From CAUTUX01 sp963542015 (lineage in GTDB: Bacteria; Bacillota; Clostridia; Christensenellales; CAG-917): a stretch of 64,000 nucleotides of DNA. Each line of letters begins with the position of its first letter. Position 1 is the stretch's first letter. Below the pieces are notes generated by a model. The model was not told where the DNA came from. It ran no database searches and worked only from the letters and a program-made list of their open reading frames with translations. A program made the position numbers and the translations under genes. Below are positions 1-9,283 of this stretch, in pieces. The DNA lies in NCBI GenBank assembly GCA_963542015.1, contig CAUTUX010000004.1:1-64000 (forward strand), given 5' to 3'.

Positions 1-118
1 TTTTTCGTTGTTTTAATACAAAAAATATAGGGTATTTCTTTGGGAATTACTTATTCAAAGCAAAAAATTTATTATTGCGTTTATCGATCTTTGGATTGCT
101 TCTCTAGTTATAGGGCTC

Positions 119-475
119 GTGTATGCAATAACACTAACAACTTTTGTGGCTATGAAGATTGGAAGGTTATTCCCATATATAAATGCAGACACAGCTTTTG
201 ATTTGGGAGGTAATATAGCATTTTTAGCTATTATCACAGTAGAATCAATAATAATGGGCGGATTGAGTATTGCAAAACTCATTATTCATATCATAATCAC
301 GATTAGATCTAATGATGAGACATTTAAAGATAAAGATACAATTATGATTTTACTAATAGTCGGTTTTTTCATTCCTATTGTGTCTCTCGTTGGTGCAATC
401 ATGTACAACAGCAGGTTGCCAAAAATGATTGATATTATTATGGACAACCAAATTAAGCCCAAACTAGAAATTTAG
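119..475 (+). CDS. small multi-pass membrane protein, RDD-like; start uncertain
   Basis: The product is hydrophobic with about three membrane segments and no motif I can assign firmly. The open frame extends upstream to about position 17 and reads as convincing membrane protein (a segment near SKKFIIAFIDLWIASLVIGL resembles the start of RDD-family proteins), but it contains no ATG, GTG or TTG before the GTG at 119, and a stop lies at 14-16. Either translation begins at GTG 119 or at an unusual codon such as ATT 53, or a frameshift near the window edge has separated it from its true start. A terminator follows at 539-566. I am fairly sure it is coding, not sure of its start or function. Confidence 0.45.
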   Translation: MYAITLTTFVAMKIGRLFPYINADTAFDLGGNIAFLAIITVESIIMGGLSIAKLIIHIIITIRSNDETFKDKDTIMILLIVGFFIPIVSLVGAIMYNSRLPKMIDIIMDNQIKPKLEI

Positions 476-538
476 AGAGAATATAAAATAAAGAACAAGA
501 CCGATATTTAATCAATCTATTTTTTTGTACCAAATAAC

Positions 539-566
539 AAAAAGCACCAGGAGGTTGGTGCTTTTT
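539..566. terminator. bidirectional intrinsic terminator
   Basis: A perfect 10-bp stem (AAAAAGCACC / GGTGCTTTTT) encloses an 8-base loop. The T-run follows on the plus strand for the membrane protein gene, and the A-run before it gives a T-run on the minus strand for tRNA-Leu, so it can serve both convergent transcripts. Confidence 0.85.
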
Positions 567-676
567 AAGGAGGTATAAAATAATGCATGTAATGCTTCGA
601 ACAAATAAAGAATATTCTTTTAAAATGTGAAAGTCAATAGCGTTTTGAAAATTAATATCTAAATTATGGAATATGA

Positions 677-759
677 TGGTGCGGACTAAGGGACTTGAAC
701 CCATATGGTTTCCCGCCAGATTCTAAGTCTGGTGCGTCTGCCAATTCCGCCAAGCCCGC
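677..759 (-). tRNA. tRNA-Leu(UAG)
   Basis: On the minus strand the cloverleaf closes with acceptor GCGGGCT paired to AGTCCGC, discriminator A and an encoded CCA (677-679). The anticodon stem CCAGA/TCTGG carries loop CTTAGAA, giving anticodon UAG (reads CUA and CUN by wobble). The T arm contains GTTCAAGTC, and the variable arm is long as expected of class II tRNAs. Confidence 0.97.
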
Positions 760-768
760 AATGCATAA

Positions 769-797
769 ATTATAATAGTTAATTTAAATAATTGCAA
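769..797 (-). promoter_or_regulatory. tRNA-Leu promoter
   Basis: Reading the minus strand: -35 TTGCAA (797-792), 17-bp spacer, -10 TATAAT (774-769). Predicted transcription start is only a few bases before the mature tRNA 5' end. Confidence 0.75.
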
Positions 798-924
798 GGA
801 TACAAAAAATATTTTTTATTTCTTTTTATTTATTGCACGAATCAAATCTATCTGATTAGAATATCTATTTTTATCAAATTAATTTGTAAATCCAATTATG
901 CAAACATCTTTTTCATTTTTAATT

Positions 925-952
925 TTGAAATTTGCTTATATATATTTATAAT
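925..952 (+). promoter_or_regulatory. ileS promoter
   Basis: -35 TTGAAA (925-930), 16-bp spacer, -10 TATAAT (947-952). It leaves a leader of only about 22 bases before the ileS ATG, too short for a T-box riboswitch. The rest of the 760-924 interval is AT-rich with no gene visible. Confidence 0.75.
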
Positions 953-981
953 ATTAAATATTATTTTATAGAAGGTAGCTA

Positions 982-3900
982 ATGTATAAGAAGGTAGATA
1001 CAGGCATTAATTTTGTCGAGAGAGAAAAAGAAGTATTAAAATTTTGGAAAGATAATAATATTTTTGTAAAAAGTGTTGAAAAAAATGAAGGTGGTAAAGA
1101 GTTTAGCTTTTATGATGGACCGCCAACGGCAAATGGGAAACCACATATTGGTCATATTCTAACGAGAGTTATGAAAGACATAATTCCAAGATATAAAACA
1201 ATGAAGGGCTATCATGTACTGAGAAAAGCTGGGTGGGACACTCATGGGTTACCAGTAGAACTTGAAGTTGAAAAGATACTTGGTATAGATGGCAAGCAAG
1301 AAATAGAAAAATATGGAATAGAACCCTTTATAAAAAAATGTAAGGAGTCTGTTTGGAAGTATAAACAAGAATGGGAGGTTATGTCGGACCGAATTGGATA
1401 TTGGGCAGATATGAAAAATCCCTATGTTACATATGACGATAAATATATTGAATCAGTTTGGTGGGCAATCAGTGAAATGGCTAAAAAAGGACTTTTATAC
1501 AAAGGTCATAAAATAGTTCCATACTGCCCAAGATGTGGAACAGCATTATCATCTCATGAAGTCGCTCAAGGATATAAGGATGTTGAAGACACATCTATAT
1601 TTGTTAAATTCAAATTAAAAAATGCAAACGACACATATTTTATTGCATGGACAACTACCCCATGGACACTCCCATCAAATGTTGCATTATGTGTGAATGC
1701 TAAAGAAAAATATACCAAAATAAAAGTAGGAGAAGAATTTTTCATTTTAGCTGATGCTTTGATTCCAAAGTTATTTGAAGATGGTACATACGAAAAAATT
1801 GAAACAAAAACAGGTAAAGAATATGAATATAGAGAATATGAGCCTTTATTTCAATATAACCTTAAGTTAAAAGAAAAAGGATATTATGTAACTAATGCAG
1901 AATATGTCTCATTGAATGATGGTACTGGTGTAGTTCACATAGCACCAGCATTTGGTGAAGAAGATTATCAAGTAGGTCTAGCATATAAGCTTCCATTTGT
2001 TCAAATGATAAATAACGAAGGAAAGTTTATAGATGCAGCTGATGATCTAAAAGGTATGAGAGCTAAAGATGCAGATGCATACATAATTGAAAAACTTAAA
2101 AAAGAAGGTAAATTATTTAAGACATTAAAAATCACACACAGTTATCCATTCTGTTGGAGATGTGATACACCGTTAATTTATTACGCAAGAAGTTCATGGT
2201 TCATTGCCATGTCAAGATTAAAAAAAGAGTTACTCAAATCTAACAATTCAGTTAATTGGATGCCTGATACAATCAAGCAAGGTAGAATGGGTAACTTCCT
2301 TGAAAATGTAATAGACTGGGGAATTTCAAGAGAAAGATATTGGGGTACTCCATTGCCAATTTGGGTATGTAAAGAATGTGGCAAGTTAAAAGTTATAGGC
2401 TCAAAAGAAGAATTAATTAAAGAAGGTGGATTAAAAAAGGATATTGAGTTACACCGTCCATATATAGATAAGGTTAAAATCAAATGTGATTGTGGTTGTG
2501 ATATGAAGAGGACTCCAGAAGTTCTGGATTGTTGGTTTGATAGTGGTTCAATGCCATTTGCCCAATGGCATTATCCTTTTGAAAATAAAGAAATATTTGA
2601 AAAGGTATTTCCTGCAGATTTTATATCCGAAGCGGTTGATCAAACAAGAGGTTGGTTCTATACCTTACTTGCCGTTTCAACAACCTTGTTTGGAAAAGCT
2701 CCATTTAAGAATTGTATTGTTCTTGGACATGTAAATGATAAAAATGGAATTAAGATGTCAAAGCATAAAGGAAATGTTGTTGATCCATGGACAGTATTGG
2801 ATCATCAAGGAGCTGATGCAACAAGATGGTCATTCTATACTGAATCAATGCCTTGGTTGCCATCAAGATTTTCTCCAGAAAATGTTTCAGAGTCACAGAG
2901 AAAATTTTTAGGAACGTTATGGAACACTTATGCATTTTATGTTCTATATGCAGATATAGATAAATTTAATCCAGCTGGATATAAGTTTAACTATTCAAAA
3001 ATTTCATTATTGGATAAATGGATAATTTCAGAACTAAATTCATTAATTAAATTTGTAGATGAAGGTCTTAATAAATATCAAATTACGGAGACAGCAAGGA
3101 AAATAGAATCTTTTGTTGATAAGCTATCAAACTGGTACATAAGACGTTCAAGAGAACGTTTCTGGGGTTCAAGTATGGATGCAGATAAAGTTGCTGCTTA
3201 TACAACAATGTTTGAAGTTTTATCGAAATTGACTAGAGTAATAGCACCTTATGTGCCATTTGTTGCAGAATCTATATATCAAAATATAGAAAGACCATTT
3301 TTTGCCGACGCAAAAGAAAGTATACATTTGTGTGATTTTCCAAAAGTAGTCGGGAAATATATCAATAAGGAAATTGAAGACAGCATGAATCTTGTGCTTG
3401 ATATAGTTGTTCTTGCAAGGGCTGCAAGAAATAAGGCTAATATTAAAAATAGACAGCCAATTAAGAAATTGATATACACAACAGAGAAAGAATTAACTGG
3501 AGATTTTCTATATCTCGTAAAAGATGAAATAAATGTAAAAGAAGTGGAAATAAATCGTAATGCATCGGAGTTCGTAAGTTATGAATTAAAACCTCAGTTA
3601 AAAACTTTGGGACCTAAGTATGGTAAGTTATTAGGTCAAATAAGAAATGAACTAGCAACCCAAACGAACGAAATAATGAATGCTATAAATTCTAGCAAAG
3701 AATATAAGTTTAATGTAAATGGTGAAGAGATTTCTTTATCTAAGGATGACTTATTAATTTACATGAATAATAAAGAAGGATTTGCATCTGAATCATCAGC
3801 ACAAATGACAGTAGTACTTGATACAAAACTCACAAAAGAACTTATAGAAGAAGGAATAGAACGTGAATTTATTTCAAAAGTTCAAAGCATGAGGAAGGAA

Positions 3901-4089
3901 GCAGGATTTGAAGTAACTGACCATATTTCAATTGCATATAGGGCATCTGGAGAAGTGGAGGAAGTTCTTAAAAAGAATAACTTTATGAAAGATGTTTTGT
4001 GTGACAGAGTTGAAAATGAGATGAAAGGTTTTAACAAAACATTTGATATAAATGGAGTTGAGACGGAAGTTTCTATTAAGAAAATATAA
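982..4089 (+). CDS. ileS: isoleucyl-tRNA synthetase (long, type 2-like)
   Basis: Charges tRNA-Ile with isoleucine in the cytoplasm. The class I signatures are clear: HIGH at residues 55-58 within GKPHIGHILTR, and KMSKH at 591-595 (KMSKHKGN). The KMSKHKGN form and the length of 1035 aa match the longer, eukaryote/archaea-like IleS (the type often poorly sensitive to mupirocin) rather than the roughly 920-aa IleS with KMSKS and a C-terminal zinc finger. CP1 editing domain threonine-rich motif TTTPWTLPSN is present, as is the DQTRGWFY segment. The ATG is preceded by GAAGGT. It has its own promoter and starts a run of plus-strand genes to about 8.1 kb. Confidence 0.97.
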   Translation: MYKKVDTGINFVEREKEVLKFWKDNNIFVKSVEKNEGGKEFSFYDGPPTANGKPHIGHILTRVMKDIIPRYKTMKGYHVLRKAGWDTHGLPVELEVEKILGIDGKQEIEKYGIEPFIKKCKESVWKYKQEWEVMSDRIGYWADMKNPYVTYDDKYIESVWWAISEMAKKGLLYKGHKIVPYCPRCGTALSSHEVAQGYKDVEDTSIFVKFKLKNANDTYFIAWTTTPWTLPSNVALCVNAKEKYTKIKVGEEFFILADALIPKLFEDGTYEKIETKTGKEYEYREYEPLFQYNLKLKEKGYYVTNAEYVSLNDGTGVVHIAPAFGEEDYQVGLAYKLPFVQMINNEGKFIDAADDLKGMRAKDADAYIIEKLKKEGKLFKTLKITHSYPFCWRCDTPLIYYARSSWFIAMSRLKKELLKSNNSVNWMPDTIKQGRMGNFLENVIDWGISRERYWGTPLPIWVCKECGKLKVIGSKEELIKEGGLKKDIELHRPYIDKVKIKCDCGCDMKRTPEVLDCWFDSGSMPFAQWHYPFENKEIFEKVFPADFISEAVDQTRGWFYTLLAVSTTLFGKAPFKNCIVLGHVNDKNGIKMSKHKGNVVDPWTVLDHQGADATRWSFYTESMPWLPSRFSPENVSESQRKFLGTLWNTYAFYVLYADIDKFNPAGYKFNYSKISLLDKWIISELNSLIKFVDEGLNKYQITETARKIESFVDKLSNWYIRRSRERFWGSSMDADKVAAYTTMFEVLSKLTRVIAPYVPFVAESIYQNIERPFFADAKESIHLCDFPKVVGKYINKEIEDSMNLVLDIVVLARAARNKANIKNRQPIKKLIYTTEKELTGDFLYLVKDEINVKEVEINRNASEFVSYELKPQLKTLGPKYGKLLGQIRNELATQTNEIMNAINSSKEYKFNVNGEEISLSKDDLLIYMNNKEGFASESSAQMTVVLDTKLTKELIEEGIEREFISKVQSMRKEAGFEVTDHISIAYRASGEVEEVLKKNNFMKDVLCDRVENEMKGFNKTFDINGVETEVSIKKI

Positions 4090-4091
4090 TT

Positions 4092-4940
4092 ATGTTAATA
4101 GCGGATAAGTGGAAAGAATATAAAGTTATAAAAACTGGCAACATGAAAAAGTTGGAACAGTGGGGTAATAAGATTTTATTAAGACCTGATCCGCAAGTTG
4201 TTTGGAAAAGAGAAAAAAATTATTTTGATAATGAAAAAATTAATGCAAGATATATAAGATCTTCAGATGGTGGTGGACGCTGGGAAGGAGAAAAAATTAA
4301 CGATTTTGTTATTGGATATAGTGATTTAAAATTTAAATTAAAATTGATGGGCTTTAAACATACAGGTTTATTCCCTGAACAAGCAGTGAACTGGGATAGA
4401 ATGACAGACATAATTAAAGAGTCAAAAAAAAGACCAAGTGTATTAAATTTGTTTGCATATACTGGCGGGGCGACAGTTGCATGTGCAAAAGCTGGGGCAT
4501 TAGTTTGTCATGTAGATTCAGCCAAAGCCATGGTTGAAAGAGCTCATGAAAATGCAGAACTTTCAAAAGTAGATTCAAAAAACACACGATATATAGTGGA
4601 TGATTGTTTTAAATTTTGCGAAAAAGAAATACGAAGAAATCATAAATATGATGCAATAATTTTAGATCCCCCGAGCTATGGTAGAGGACCAAATAATGAA
4701 TTGTGGAAGATAGAAGATAGTATTTCAGATCTCATAAGTTTGGTATCGAAATTAATTTCAGATGATCCTCTTTTTATATGTCTAAATAGTTACACAACTG
4801 GATTACAACCAACGGTAATGGCAAATTTACTAAAGATATATTTTAGCGGATATAAGAAAATTGAGGCGGATGAAATTGGAATACCTACAGAAGAAGGTTT
4901 AATATTACCACAGGGGTGTACCGCTTTTGCGAGATATTGA
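4092..4940 (+). CDS. class I SAM-dependent methyltransferase, RlmI-like
   Basis: A 282-aa Rossmann-fold methyltransferase, probably acting on rRNA. Visible motifs are the SAM-binding VLNLFAYTGGATVACAKAGA (near residue 116), the acidic HVDSAKAMVERA loop and the DPPSYGRG motif IV typical of COG1092-type (RlmI/RlmK-like) RNA or base methyltransferases. It lacks the N-terminal PUA domain of full-length RlmI, so the substrate cannot be fixed. It starts two bases after the ileS stop and is followed six bases later by an RluA-type pseudouridine synthase, which supports an RNA-modification role. Confidence 0.8.
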   Translation: MLIADKWKEYKVIKTGNMKKLEQWGNKILLRPDPQVVWKREKNYFDNEKINARYIRSSDGGGRWEGEKINDFVIGYSDLKFKLKLMGFKHTGLFPEQAVNWDRMTDIIKESKKRPSVLNLFAYTGGATVACAKAGALVCHVDSAKAMVERAHENAELSKVDSKNTRYIVDDCFKFCEKEIRRNHKYDAIILDPPSYGRGPNNELWKIEDSISDLISLVSKLISDDPLFICLNSYTTGLQPTVMANLLKIYFSGYKKIEADEIGIPTEEGLILPQGCTAFARY

Positions 4941-4946
4941 GGGAAT

Positions 4947-5660
4947 ATGACATATAAAGACATAGAAATAGTATTTGAAGACAATCATTTGTTAGTAGTA
5001 TGTAAGCCAGCTAACCTACCAACTCAATCCGATAAAAGCGGAGATATTGACTTACTAACACTAATGAAAGAGTACTTAAAAGAAAAATACAATAAACCAG
5101 GTGAAGCATATCTTGGTATGGTTCAGAGATTAGATAGACCAACAGCTGGATTGATTATGTTCGCAAAAACGAGCAAGGCTGCTGAAAGGTTAAACAAACA
5201 ATTTGTAGAAAGAGAAATTGAAAAGAAATATTTTGCAATCGTACATGGAGAACCAGATAGAAAAGAAAATATTCTAATTTCATATTTAAAGAAATATGAA
5301 AAACAAAATATTGTAAAAGTTGTACCACAGCTGACAGAAGGTGCAAAATATGCAGAATTAAAATATCGTGTGGTTGCAACAAAAAGTGATACCTCATTAC
5401 TAGAAGTTAATCTCGTTACTGGTCGTCCTCATCAAATTAGAGTTCAATTGTCTAGTAACGGCACTCCAATTTTGGGGGACAGAAAGTACGGGGATAATAC
5501 GAATGTGCAACTTGCTTTATTTGCATCAGAACTAAAATTTACACATCCTATAAGTGGAGATAAACATGTTATAAGAGCATATCCACCAGAAGAAGCACCA
5601 TGGCTAGACTATAAAAGATACACAGACTCAATATTAGAACTGCTAATTAAAAACAGTTAA
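4947..5660 (+). CDS. RluA-family pseudouridine synthase
   Basis: Isomerises uridine to pseudouridine in rRNA or tRNA. The catalytic segment reads MVQRLDRPTAGLIMFAKT, with the nucleophilic Asp in RLD, and the later LVTGRPHQIRVQL motif (residues about 155-168) is diagnostic of RluA/RluD enzymes. At 237 aa it has the catalytic domain only and no N-terminal S4 domain, so it is not RluD-like in full architecture. A GAGGGA ribosome site precedes ATG. It is cotranscribed with the upstream methyltransferase and the downstream acyl-CoA synthetase. Confidence 0.9.
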   Translation: MTYKDIEIVFEDNHLLVVCKPANLPTQSDKSGDIDLLTLMKEYLKEKYNKPGEAYLGMVQRLDRPTAGLIMFAKTSKAAERLNKQFVEREIEKKYFAIVHGEPDRKENILISYLKKYEKQNIVKVVPQLTEGAKYAELKYRVVATKSDTSLLEVNLVTGRPHQIRVQLSSNGTPILGDRKYGDNTNVQLALFASELKFTHPISGDKHVIRAYPPEEAPWLDYKRYTDSILELLIKNS

Positions 5661-5668
5661 GGGAATAT

Positions 5669-7330
5669 ATGGAATTGATAGATAAGACAATCGGACAGTT
5701 ACTTAAAGATGTGGCAAATGAATTGCCTAACAATATTGGTCTTGAATATAACACAAGAGAGTACTCTTTAACTTGGAAAGAACTTGATGAGCTAACAGAC
5801 AAAATTGCAAAAGGATTTATGAGTCTAGGAGTACAGAAAGGGGATAAAGTGGCTATTTGGGCTACAAATATTCCTGAATGGTTTTTAACATTATATGCAA
5901 CAGCAAAAATAGGAGCTGTCTTAGTTACTGTAAATACAAATTATAAGATTTTTGAATTAGAGTATCTTTTGTCGCAGTCTGACACAAAAGTCTTAGTATG
6001 TATGCAAGGATTTAAAGACTCCAATTATGTTGAGATAATAAAAGAACTAGTTCCCGAAATTAATAGTGGTAATGAAGTTATAGAAAGTGAAAAGCTGCCA
6101 TTCTTGAAACAGGTTATTTTTGCTGGAAATTCAGAAATTCCACAAGGAATGATTAGTTTTGATAGTTTGATTGAACTTGGGAAAAAAGTTTCTGATAAAG
6201 AATATTTGGCGAGATTTAATTCAATTGATTGTAATGAAGTGGTTAATATGCAATATACCTCAGGAACGACGGGATTTCCAAAGGGGGTAATGCTATCACA
6301 TAGAAATATAGTAAATAATGGAAAAACAATAGGCGAAGGAATGGCTTTAACATCCAAAGATAGATTGTGTATTTGTGTTCCAATGTTTCACTGTTTTGGT
6401 CTAGTGTTGGCATTTCTTGCTTGTCTAACAAATAAAGCTTCTATGGTAGTTGTAGAGTCATATAATCCAGTTGTTGTTATGGAGACTCTTTCAAAAAAAC
6501 AGTGTACTGCCGTGCATGGGGTTCCAACTATGTTTATTCATATGTTAGAACATCCAACATTCGATCAGTTTGATTTTTCTCATTTACGAACTGGCATTAT
6601 GGCAGGTTCTCCATGTCCAATTGAAATAATGAAAAAAGTTGTAGACAAAATGAATATGAAAGATATTGTTATAGTTTTCGGTCAAACTGAAGCGTCTCCA
6701 GGATGTACGATGACAACTACACATGACACTATAGAAAATCGAGTAACAACAGTCGGAAGAGCATTTCCACATGTTGAGTGCAAAATAATTAATCCAGAAA
6801 CAAATGAGGAAATGCCATGCGGCGAGCCAGGCGAGTTTGTTGCAAGAGGATATAATATTATGCAGGGATATTATAAAATGCCTGAAGCAACAAAAAATGT
6901 CATTGATAAGGATGGTTGGCTACATACTGGAGATTTATGTATAAAGAATAAAGATGGATATTACAAAGTTGTAGGTCGAATAAAGGATATGATCATCAGA
7001 GGTGGTGAAAATATATATCCAAAAGAAATTGAGGAATATTTATATACAGTTGACGGAATAAGTGATGTTCAAGTCGTAGGGGTTCCAAGTGAGAAATATG
7101 GGGAAGAAGTAATGGCATTCATAATTCTAAAGAAGAACTCTAATCTTACAGAAGACGATATTAAAAAATTAGTTAAGAAAAATATGGCACGACATAAAGT
7201 CCCGTCGTATGTTAAATTTTTAGATAAATTCCCGACAACAGCGAGTGGTAAAATACAAAAGTATAAGCTGAGAGAGATGGGAATTAAATTATTAAGCTTA
7301 CATCAAGCAGCAAGTATTGAGACTGCATAG
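5669..7330 (+). CDS. AMP-forming acyl-CoA synthetase (long/medium-chain fatty acid-CoA ligase type)
   Basis: Activates a carboxylic acid as acyl-AMP and then acyl-CoA. ANL-superfamily core motifs are intact: P-loop YTSGTTGFPKGVMLSHRN (residues about 193-210), GWLHTGDL (about 415) and the C-terminal catalytic lysine region GKIQKYKLREMG. Length 553 aa is normal for fatty acyl-CoA ligases. Closest in form to FadD/AMP-binding proteins of Clostridia; whether the substrate is a fatty acid or another acid is inferred. It lies eight bases after the RluA-type gene and 11 bases before a TIM-barrel enzyme. Confidence 0.85.
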   Translation: MELIDKTIGQLLKDVANELPNNIGLEYNTREYSLTWKELDELTDKIAKGFMSLGVQKGDKVAIWATNIPEWFLTLYATAKIGAVLVTVNTNYKIFELEYLLSQSDTKVLVCMQGFKDSNYVEIIKELVPEINSGNEVIESEKLPFLKQVIFAGNSEIPQGMISFDSLIELGKKVSDKEYLARFNSIDCNEVVNMQYTSGTTGFPKGVMLSHRNIVNNGKTIGEGMALTSKDRLCICVPMFHCFGLVLAFLACLTNKASMVVVESYNPVVVMETLSKKQCTAVHGVPTMFIHMLEHPTFDQFDFSHLRTGIMAGSPCPIEIMKKVVDKMNMKDIVIVFGQTEASPGCTMTTTHDTIENRVTTVGRAFPHVECKIINPETNEEMPCGEPGEFVARGYNIMQGYYKMPEATKNVIDKDGWLHTGDLCIKNKDGYYKVVGRIKDMIIRGGENIYPKEIEEYLYTVDGISDVQVVGVPSEKYGEEVMAFIILKKNSNLTEDDIKKLVKKNMARHKVPSYVKFLDKFPTTASGKIQKYKLREMGIKLLSLHQAASIETA

Positions 7331-7341
7331 GAGGTAATATA

Positions 7342-8136
7342 ATGAAAAAACTATGCTTTTCAACTATTGGATCACCAGATTGGAGTCTAAAAGATATTAT
7401 TTCCACAGCTAAAGATTTGGGATACAGTGCAATAGAGGTTAGAAGTATTGCTAATGAAATTTATGCTCCAAAAATGAAGGAATTTACAAAAGACTTAAGT
7501 AAAACAAAAGATTTGATTGCAGACTCAGGAATTAAAATTGCTATGTTATCATCAAATGTTGCATTTGCAAATCATCAAGATGTAACGGCATTAAAAAGAG
7601 CAGAAGAGTATTTAAAATTAGCAGAAAAGATGGATGTTACTTTTATTAGAGTAATGTCAACAGACAAACCATATTTTGACGGCGGTGATGAAGAACTGTG
7701 TTTAAAACAGTTTGAAGAAATAGTTAAGATGGCAAATGATACAAAAGTTACAGTCCTAATGGAAACTAACGGTATTTTTGTTGATACCAAAAAACTTGGA
7801 ATATTTTTAGATCAAGTTAAAGGGAATAGTGGAGCACTTTGGGATACACATCATCCATATAGGTTTAATGATGAACAGCTGTCGACATCTATAAAGAATT
7901 TAGGTTCAAAAATTAAGTATGTGCATTTAAAAGATAGTGTTATAAATAAAGGAAAGGTTGCATATAAAATAATGGGCACTGGAGATATGCCTATTAAGAA
8001 TATTGTGTCTCTACTTCAAGAAAATAATTACGACGGATATTACACGCTAGAATGGGTTAAATTGTGGGATGATACACTTGAAGATGCTGGAATTGTATTT
8101 GCACAATATGTGCAGTATATGAACAGATTACCGTAG
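7342..8136 (+). CDS. sugar phosphate isomerase/epimerase-type TIM-barrel protein
   Basis: A 264-aa xylose-isomerase-like TIM barrel. Metal-ligand positions of the family are present: Glu in LMETNG (about 141), Asp/His in WDTHHPY (about 168), His in YVHLKDS (about 194) and Glu in YTLEWVK near the end. Family members isomerise or epimerise keto sugars or cyclitols; the exact substrate cannot be read from the sequence. SD AGGAGGT precedes ATG. It closes the operon beginning at ileS, and its last nine bases overlap the end of tmcAL on the other strand. Confidence 0.8.
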   Translation: MKKLCFSTIGSPDWSLKDIISTAKDLGYSAIEVRSIANEIYAPKMKEFTKDLSKTKDLIADSGIKIAMLSSNVAFANHQDVTALKRAEEYLKLAEKMDVTFIRVMSTDKPYFDGGDEELCLKQFEEIVKMANDTKVTVLMETNGIFVDTKKLGIFLDQVKGNSGALWDTHHPYRFNDEQLSTSIKNLGSKIKYVHLKDSVINKGKVAYKIMGTGDMPIKNIVSLLQENNYDGYYTLEWVKLWDDTLEDAGIVFAQYVQYMNRLP

Positions 8137-9195
8137 TAGAGTTTTTAATAATAAATCAGCGTTATTATCGATTTTTATAGGATTAGAATATCTATTATCT
8201 ATATTGTCACTTGCTTTATATAACAAGTTGCATTTTGAATTCGCACAAAATGACAGTATTTCATTTTTAAGTTTTCCATTTATTGCAAGTATTGTGGTGT
8301 AAGGAATTAAATCTTGCAATAATTCCAGATCTTTTTTACGAATATTGAGTACCACAGATGCTACTAATCTTTTTAATGTTGATAAGGTTAATCGTTTTGA
8401 AGTTAAAGTATAAAATTCATCAAGAGTTTTAAATTGTTCCTTAGCTATTTTATAATTTAAACCTTCCTTTACATTTAATATTTCATTTAGTTCATCTGCA
8501 TTTTTTGAATTTAACAAATACAAAGCTAATTTCTCATACACTAAATTTACATCTTTTGTTTTATATTTAACAAATTCTGGCACATTTTCATTAATAGGCT
8601 TTAGGTTATTTCTAATTTCTGTTGATGATGCCAAATTTAAATTCCTAGCAATCGTGTATAAATTTATATCGGAAGCCATCCTTTTTATACTATTTATATA
8701 TTCGATTCCTAAAATATTGTTTCCTGTCCAAAATGTTTTATCAATATTTTTCAAACTCAATTCGCATGATTTAGCATAGCTGTATCCTAATTTTAAATAT
8801 TCTTTGATTTGTCTATTAGTTATTTCATTTTCAAAACTATCCGAGATATTTTTTAGAACACCAATATCACCTAACTCGCTTCCAAAAGCGAGGGTGTAGG
8901 TTGCAAAGATTGCAGACAATGTTCGAATTGCACCTTCTGCAAATATTTTTGCATTTGAAAGAGAATAGATTGTAGGCAATTCAAAAACAACATCAGCCCC
9001 TGCCTTAATTCCCCATTCAGCTCTTGTAAACTTATCAGCAACAGCAAGGTCACCTCGTTGAGTAAATGAACCACTTAAAATAATTGCTATTAAGTCAGGG
9101 TTTAGATCTTTTTTTATACTGTCAATTAAAAATTTATGCCCATTGTGAAATGGATTAAATTCAGCAACTAAACAAACAATCTTGTTAAAAATCAT
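8128..9195 (-). CDS. tmcAL: tRNA(Met) cytidine acetate ligase, TmcAL/YlbM family
   Basis: Family members form N4-acetylcytidine at the wobble base of elongator tRNA-Met from acetate and ATP. The nucleotidyltransferase motif VAEFNPFHNGHKF near the N-terminus has the HxGH signature, and SGSFTQRGDLAV is the second hallmark. From the chosen ATG at 9195 (MIFNKIVCL...) it is 355 aa, a little shorter than the 400 or so of Bacillus YlbM. The frame is open to an ATG at 9273, but that extension is not family-like. No SD precedes ATG 9195; instead a -10-like TATATT ends seven bases before it, suggesting leaderless translation. Confidence 0.85.
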   Translation of the reverse strand: MIFNKIVCLVAEFNPFHNGHKFLIDSIKKDLNPDLIAIILSGSFTQRGDLAVADKFTRAEWGIKAGADVVFELPTIYSLSNAKIFAEGAIRTLSAIFATYTLAFGSELGDIGVLKNISDSFENEITNRQIKEYLKLGYSYAKSCELSLKNIDKTFWTGNNILGIEYINSIKRMASDINLYTIARNLNLASSTEIRNNLKPINENVPEFVKYKTKDVNLVYEKLALYLLNSKNADELNEILNVKEGLNYKIAKEQFKTLDEFYTLTSKRLTLSTLKRLVASVVLNIRKKDLELLQDLIPYTTILAINGKLKNEILSFCANSKCNLLYKASDNIDNRYSNPIKIDNNADLLLKTLLR

Positions 9196-9202
9196 TACAA
9201 TA

Positions 9203-9232
9203 AATATATAGCGTAGCGAGTTCAATTGGCAA
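9203..9232 (-). promoter_or_regulatory. tmcAL promoter, predicted leaderless start
   Basis: Minus strand: -35 TTGCCA (9232-9227), 18-bp spacer, -10 TATATT (9208-9203), then seven bases to the ATG. The transcription start would fall at or next to the start codon. It is a visual consensus match only. Confidence 0.45.
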
Positions 9233-9283
9233 TATAGAACATAATTAAAAAAATTCTTAAAGCAACTTAACATGAGTACTAAA

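Noticed and set aside
760..924. T-box leader upstream of ileS
   Set aside because: No T-box sequence (TGGNACCGCG-like) or specifier stem is seen, and the best promoter lies at 925-952, downstream of where a leader would be.
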